Shown in pieces: positions 58,882 to 64,000 of a stretch of 64,000 nt of DNA; positions within the stretch are counted from its first letter, which is position 1, and every line of letters starts with the position of its first letter. Under the pieces are notes generated by a model, which searched no databases, was not told the DNA's origin, and saw only the letters and a list, made by a program, of their open reading frames with translations. The DNA is from Aplysia californica. Lineage: Eukaryota; Mollusca; Gastropoda; Aplysiida; Aplysiidae. The DNA is taken from the NCBI RefSeq assembly GCF_000002075.1, contig NW_004797272.1:4127839-4191838 (forward strand), written 5' to 3'. The position numbers and the translations under genes are program-made.

Positions 58882-59444
58882 TGGGCCGTGGCTTCAATGT
58901 TACAAGGGCATGTTGTACTGTGCTGGTGGAGTTGTAGAAACATCTATATATTCCTGTACATTGTAAATACCAGAGCCTACCTGTTGACCTAGAGGGTGTA
59001 TATTTAGTTTTCAACAGTAATCTGCCAGTAAGTTACTTAACTGCATTCACAGGGATGCTTGTGATAGATGTATTTTATCATTTATGTTGGTTTTATTTAG
59101 GGAACTCGTGATAAGTCCTACTGTTTTCCCCAGCCTGTAATTGAAGTTTTAGTGATCTTACATTTTGTCGATGTGCTTCCTTTTAAACTTGTCTCATGCT
59201 TACATATCCCTGTTGTGTTTGTCATAACCTTATTATTTTGAAGTCAAACATGAAAATGGTGACTCCTGTATTAAATGAGGGATGAAACATCAGCAGATAG
59301 CTTTCTGCAGGACAGCATTACTGTATCGTTTGATGATTCCTGTTACATCCGAAACAGGCTGTCACTGACAATGGATTACTATAATGTTACTGATAGACTC
59401 ACATTACTTTATTCATAACTGCATTGTTGTATGTCACATTGGTG

Positions 59445-59530
59445 GTTGGAAGGCACCACTGATAGATCCCCTTTATTTTACCACCTCTCAAATAATAAAT
59501 GTTCTTCTCTTTCTGCTGGAAAATTATGGA
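59445..59530 (+). repeat. SINE family 'C'-like fragment
   Basis: GGTGGTTGGAAGGCACCACT resembles the head at 51228. It lies in the 3' UTR region. Confidence 0.45.
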
Positions 59531-59861
59531 ATTATAATGCATTGGGCTTCATCTGTAGTGCTGATGTGAAGAATCAAGAAGTAGTGAGTGAGGGGAAGAT
59601 TTTCTTTGCTTCATAGATATATCTACACCTAAAAAAGTTTGAAAAAGGGGTCATATCAACTGCAAAGGACATTTTGGGATTGCTTTTTTCCCCTCTGCCA
59701 CTTGTAAGAGAATGGACTGAATTGGGATTGGAGAAGCAGCAAGAAGAGGAAGGCGTTGTATCTCTCAGTCTCAGTTTGGATGCACATAATCGAGTCGGAC
59801 CAAAAGGAGGAGGAGGAGGGGTCAGTGAGAGGGTTTAACCTGCTGGGCATGAGGTGTCACT

Positions 59862-59863
59862 GC

Positions 59864-59907
<44 letters not shown>

Positions 59908-60020
59908 GTAGGTAGGTAGGTAGGTAGATAGATAGATGGATGGATGGATGGATGGATGGATGGATGGATGGATGGAGGGATGGATGGATGGATGGATATA
60001 TAGATAGATAGATAGATGGA
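59862..60020 (+). repeat. (GATA)n/(GGTA)n/(GATG)n tetranucleotide complex
   Basis: Blocks of GATA, then GGTA, GATA, GATG and again GATA units form one compound tract of about 160 bases. Tyr/Leu/Ser- and His/Pro/Ser-repeat ORFs on the - strand are products of it. Confidence 0.95.
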
Positions 60021-61413
60021 TGTATTGATACTGTCCCATGTACTGCTTTTGTTCTTCATCCCTCATGTTGTGACTGGAGGATGAGGTGTGCTTGGCTACT
60101 ATTTTGCTTTTTGTGAGTGGTGTGTTGGCATGAATATTCTCTCGATTTATGCAGAATTCAAGTTTTTTTTTTGGGGGGGGGGAGGAAAAACATAGCAAAG
60201 CTTTTATTTTCAACTGAATGGAAAAAGAAAATGTACCAGCTTTAGATCTATTAAACACAGTTAGCCCCAGTTCCAACATAATTCTATTCCAGTGATAGCA
60301 AAACCGGGATCCAGTACAGGCCAAAATTTTAAACACTGTAAATATATAACTTCACTGAATGAAGTCCACATTAGACGGTGATCGAGAAAATCCATTTGGA
60401 AGAGGCAAATGCAGTTTCTTGGACACTAGAATTGACATAAAGGCCAAGATCGTCTTTTTCTCAGAGAAAAATAGAGGGCAAGAGATGCAGAGGTAGACTA
60501 AGGATAACGTATTCAGAAAATTTGAACAGTCAGGCGATGGTTGAAGACCAGAATTATATATAGGTTTTGTTTTAGAGCATCAGGGCAGAGAAATGAGTGG
60601 CGAACCATGATCACCAATGTCTGTTCCAGATCTTGCTCTATTGTGCTGTTAAGTTCGCCACCTTTTTTCACCTGGTTTCCAGCCAGAGAAACGAGATGGA
60701 GGTTGAAACTTTGATCTGAGTGAGCAGTTGGGCAGTTAGAAGTTCTTCCACTCCCAGTATAGACAGTTTTCATCAATATCACCAACACCAGTATGCATTT
60801 AGTTTAGTTCCAGTCGTAAGCATTAAATATCTTAACAAATTGTTTGATTTTTTGCACAATATTCGAGTGTTGCATTGCAACAACCCCCTCATGAAAAATT
60901 CAAAAGAAAACTGATGGCACTGGAACGGGTGCAACATATTGTTTCCCATTTTTTAACAAGCACATACTCGTTATATTTCAGACTTGTTTCAGTGGTGGAA
61001 CGGCACTTTTTTTAACAAAGTTTTTAATGTTTGAATTAGTACTCTTTTTTTGTGACGCTGGACCCATGAGAGTTTCCATCATGATATTATCAATGAAAAG
61101 TTGATTATTATCAAGTTCTGTTTTTGTGTGGGTATTTTGTCTTACAATTTAGGTGCCACGGTGCCTTGGTTGAAAAAAGACAGGGGGGCCCAAACTGATA
61201 GAATTGTATCACTCTTAGTTGCCCGACTTCTCCGTGTGAGGAGTTAAGTTGTGTTTAAGGTGTGGATGCTTACATTGCTTGATCCAAACTCACTGGATGT
61301 TTTCCTACGTAATAATAATTTGTTTGCTTTTGTATGGAATGGCAAAGTGATTTGTTGGTTTTGGTCTCAAGGTTATCCAGTAAACTTACTCATTAGTACT
61401 TGACACTAAAATT

Positions 61414-61513
61414 NNNNNNNNNNNNNNNNNNNNNNNNNNNNNNNNNNNNNNNNNNNNNNNNNNNNNNNNNNNNNNNNNNNNNNNNNNNNNNNNNNNNNNN
61501 NNNNNNNNNNNNN
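61414..61513. other. Assembly gap (100 N)
   Basis: Exactly 100 N, the usual placeholder for a gap of unknown size. Confidence 0.98.
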
Positions 61514-62256
61514 GGGGTTTATATGCCAAAAGTACATTTTTTGTTGCAAATTGTGATTAAAAGCTATCTTTGTCTTTTCCTGGGTTGTTGTACCCTACTT
61601 TGTTGGCTACAACCCAGGGAGATGTAAACCAGCCTACCTACTAAACTATCTTAATTGTGTGGAAGGGGATATAAAACATGTCCAATCATTTTTAAAGATG
61701 CTTCAAATGCTTGTCATCATGGGGTTTTCTGAAGAGCGACAAATAAAGGATTCTCAAAATTGCCTATGAAAAAAAATGGTAATTCATCATGTGAGTGGTT
61801 GTGTGCACTTTTATTAGATGATAAGAAAAAGTATACAGTTTGAATGTCCACTCTTTGCAGTGCCAACAATAATCTCATGGTGTGCATTTCTGTTATGAGA
61901 TAGGTTTTTAAAATCCTAGTTGTTTAGTCTGTTGACTAGATTAAAGAGATCGCTATGTTGCTTACTATTAGTACTATGTGGTGTTCTACTCATGCTATAA
62001 TATTATTATTATTTTAATCACTTCATCCATGAATATTTTTGGTGTCTTGGCATTGTCTATCAATTGTTTGCTGGAATGTTGTAACTTACTCACCTCAGGT
62101 TGGCCAAGCAGGGTCAAAACAGCCCATCATCTAATGATGTTAATTGTGTCAAAGATAGCGTAAATACGGGCATTGGTACTTTAAAACTCAACCAGTTCTT
62201 TTTTAAATATCAAGTTCCTTTTTTTCCCTTTTTTTTCTTACAAGTTTTCATTAAAG

Positions 62257-62292
62257 ATGCCGGTATATATATATATATATATATATCTATAT
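62257..62292 (+). repeat. (AT)n microsatellite
   Basis: TATATATA run in the downstream flank. A GA run is at 62693-62710 and GT runs at 62915-62950. Confidence 0.9.
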
Positions 62293-62704
62293 GGAGATGG
62301 GATTTTCGGGAGAGTGAGAAATAAGTAATTCTTAAAGTGGACAAGGGGAAGGCCATGTGGAACCTGGAGAAAAGTCACAGTAAATGATGCACAGAAAAGT
62401 GGGGAGACATGGAAAAACATCAAGAGGCTAGCCCGGGATAAGGAAAGGTGGAAAGTGTTTGTTTGTGGCCCTGATAGTGATGTGGGGGAGGGAGAGAAGC
62501 AGTGATGATGAAACTTGACAGAAGGAGATACTGACCATGAATGAGCCAACATAGCTCACTACTTTGTTTGTGAAAGGACGGTCTTTATGTGCAGTTTGTG
62601 AACCGGCCCGGTGACTTGGTCTGCTCCACTGGCTCTCAATACTCTTGTTATCCTGGCATTTTTAATTGTTAATGTGTATTCGTTTGTGTGTGTGAGAGAG
62701 AGAG

Positions 62705-62880
62705 AGAGAGTTATGCTTAAACCGAAGATGTTTAATCCGAAAACTGGTAAACCGAAAGAAAAGAAAATCTTCGATTTTTTTTCTTCTTTCATTTGAGCAA
62801 CCTCTGTATACAGAATCCAGCTAAACCAAAGAAAATCCGGGGGGTCAGGTAGATTTCGGTTTAAGTAGACTCCACTATTT
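62705..62880. repeat. Possible small MITE
   Basis: TTATGCTTAAACCGAAGATG at the left and TTTCGGTTTAAGTAGACTCC at the right form an imperfect inverted pair rich in AACCGAA motifs. No clear TA duplication was seen, so the call is tentative. Confidence 0.35.
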
Positions 62881-63375
62881 ATCTATGTAATGTATTTCTA
62901 ATGTATAATATACTTGCGTTTGTGTGTGTGTACGTGTTTGTGTGTGTGAGTGTGCATGTCCGCATATGCTTACACATATGTGAACGTGAACAACTAGAGA
63001 TGGATTTTCCTCACTCTCTACTCTCTGTACAGTCGTTAAACTCGAGGTTTTACTGAGTATATTTTGTAAATATTGAATTTTAAGGTAAATGTTTCAAGAT
63101 AAAAACAAAGACATGTGTCTGTTATTCATGCTGAGCTCATAAACAGAAACTTTGGGAAGATTAAAGAATTAAATGTAGGCCCCTATTGTCTGTGATTACC
63201 ATATGGTTACTGTAAGTGGTTCTCTCCAAACATTTGTCAACTGGATGTGAATTTTTCAGACTGAAAAATATACAAAATGTGCCTGTTTAACTAAAAATCA
63301 CTCTTTGTTTAGGTTGTGGTGTGTTTCTGTACAACCTCAAGGTATTTCTTAATAAATAAATCTATTTGTTTGACA

Positions 63376-64000
63376 ATGGCTTCTCGTATTGATCGTATCT
63401 GGCATTTTATTTTCCTTTTAACAAATGACTATCAGTGTCACTGGTAATGAAGTCACATAAAATATTTGTTTCATGAATATGATTCTGTTGGTGAAAGCTT
63501 TGATATTCATTCTTGTTTATGAAAATTAAAAACCTGCTGACTTTGAGATGAATTGGGGATACAGTTTTTAAAGCTGCTCATTGAGCATCATTTTTGTCTT
63601 TCTTTTGCTGGTTTAAGAACTTTGCTGTTGTATAAATTATGAAAGTTGCATGATTTCGTAATGTTGATAATTTCTTCATAAATAAAACTGTTTGTTTGAC
63701 TATGGCCCTAATATTTATCTTTTTTTGTTTGTTTATTGTTTGTTTTTTGTTTTTTACTATTATAAACGAATAAGTCTCAGTGGTTACTTAAGTCTGACAG
63801 CTGCATACCTTGAATTGGAAGAATTACTGCATGCCAAGTTACATAGATTCAGAGTGTTATGCTACAAAGATTTACTGTACAAAAATAGATCTGAAAAAGA
63901 ATCAATAACCAGTGGCATAAGATTTGTATCACTATAAGTTATTGATTCTATCTGCTCTTATTATTTCAAGGAAAATTGAAAGAAGGTACGTGGGTAGTTG
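63376..64000. other. Downstream flank: nothing recognised
   Basis: It holds a second AATAAA (63681-63686). An 81-residue + strand ORF at 63692-63937 has no family features and starts in a T-rich tract. Confidence 0.4.

Larger units (their letters stand above)
58882..63375 (+). other. Probable long 3' UTR of UBR3
   Basis: No coding exon follows the TAG. The strongest polyadenylation signal is the doubled AATAAATAAA at 63351-63360, followed by a TG-rich stretch. Another AATAAA is at 63681-63686. An AATAAA at 59492 lies in a SINE-like remnant and could give a short form. The true end is not decidable from sequence alone. Confidence 0.45.

Noticed and set aside
59835-60336. Reverse-strand ORFs with Tyr-Leu-Ser-Ile and His-Pro-Ser-Ile repeats
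   Set aside because: They are translations of GATA and GATG tetranucleotide repeats.
63692-63937. A downstream gene on the + strand
   Set aside because: An 81-residue ORF that begins in a T-rich tract, with no family match and no supporting splice or regulatory signals.
1-64000. LTR, retroviral or large virus-like elements
   Set aside because: No reverse transcriptase, integrase, capsid or envelope coding and no long terminal direct repeats were seen. The mobile DNA is made of SINEs, MITEs and one Tc1-like element.

Overview
The window is animal nuclear DNA holding one large, intron-rich protein-coding gene on the + strand: UBR3, an E3 ubiquitin ligase. I could follow 38 coding exons from an ATG at 1502 to a TAG at 58881. 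All splice phases agree, every intron is GT-AG, and the joined exons give an open frame of 1,832 residues, close to the roughly 1,890 of the vertebrate protein as I recall it. The order is: variable N-terminus, UBR-box zinc finger (exons 2-3), long helical middle (exons 4-23), split RING-H2 domain (exons 24, 26 and 27), and cysteine-rich C-terminal domain (exons 36-38). No second host gene is recognisable. A 100-base N run (61414-61513) marks an assembly gap downstream of the coding end.

The host looks like a lophotrochozoan invertebrate, most likely a mollusc and perhaps a gastropod. This is inferred from protein divergence, short exons in repeat-rich introns, several tRNA-derived SINE families and many TA-flanked MITEs. 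The sequence alone does not name a species.

Layout: 1-1050 is a MITE copy just upstream of the gene. Exon 1 is at 1502-1802. Intron 1 carries an unclassified 2.4 kb element with arrays of near-palindromes at both ends and a reverse-strand proline-rich ORF. Introns 2, 3 and 9 carry about 800-base MITEs with pogo/mariner-like ends. Intron 3 also has a SINE cluster, and intron 12 a 34-bp minisatellite. Intron 13 ends with a MITE that stops 22 bases before exon 14. Introns 24-30 carry many SINEs, including nested ones. Intron 35 (4.5 kb) holds a Tc1-like transposon inside a SINE. From 58882 to about 63375 lies a probable long 3' UTR with tetranucleotide repeats and AATAAA signals.

The most interesting structure is not a new gene. 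It is the interplay of mobile elements with the UBR3 splice sites. One SINE duplicated the pyrimidine tract of exon 31 as its target-site duplication. Other elements end within about 15-30 bases of the acceptors of exons 14, 34 and 36. Several SINE families with different heads share one 3' hairpin tail that shows compensatory changes. I found no reverse transcriptase, capsid or envelope coding, no CRISPR array and no RNA gene that looks functional.
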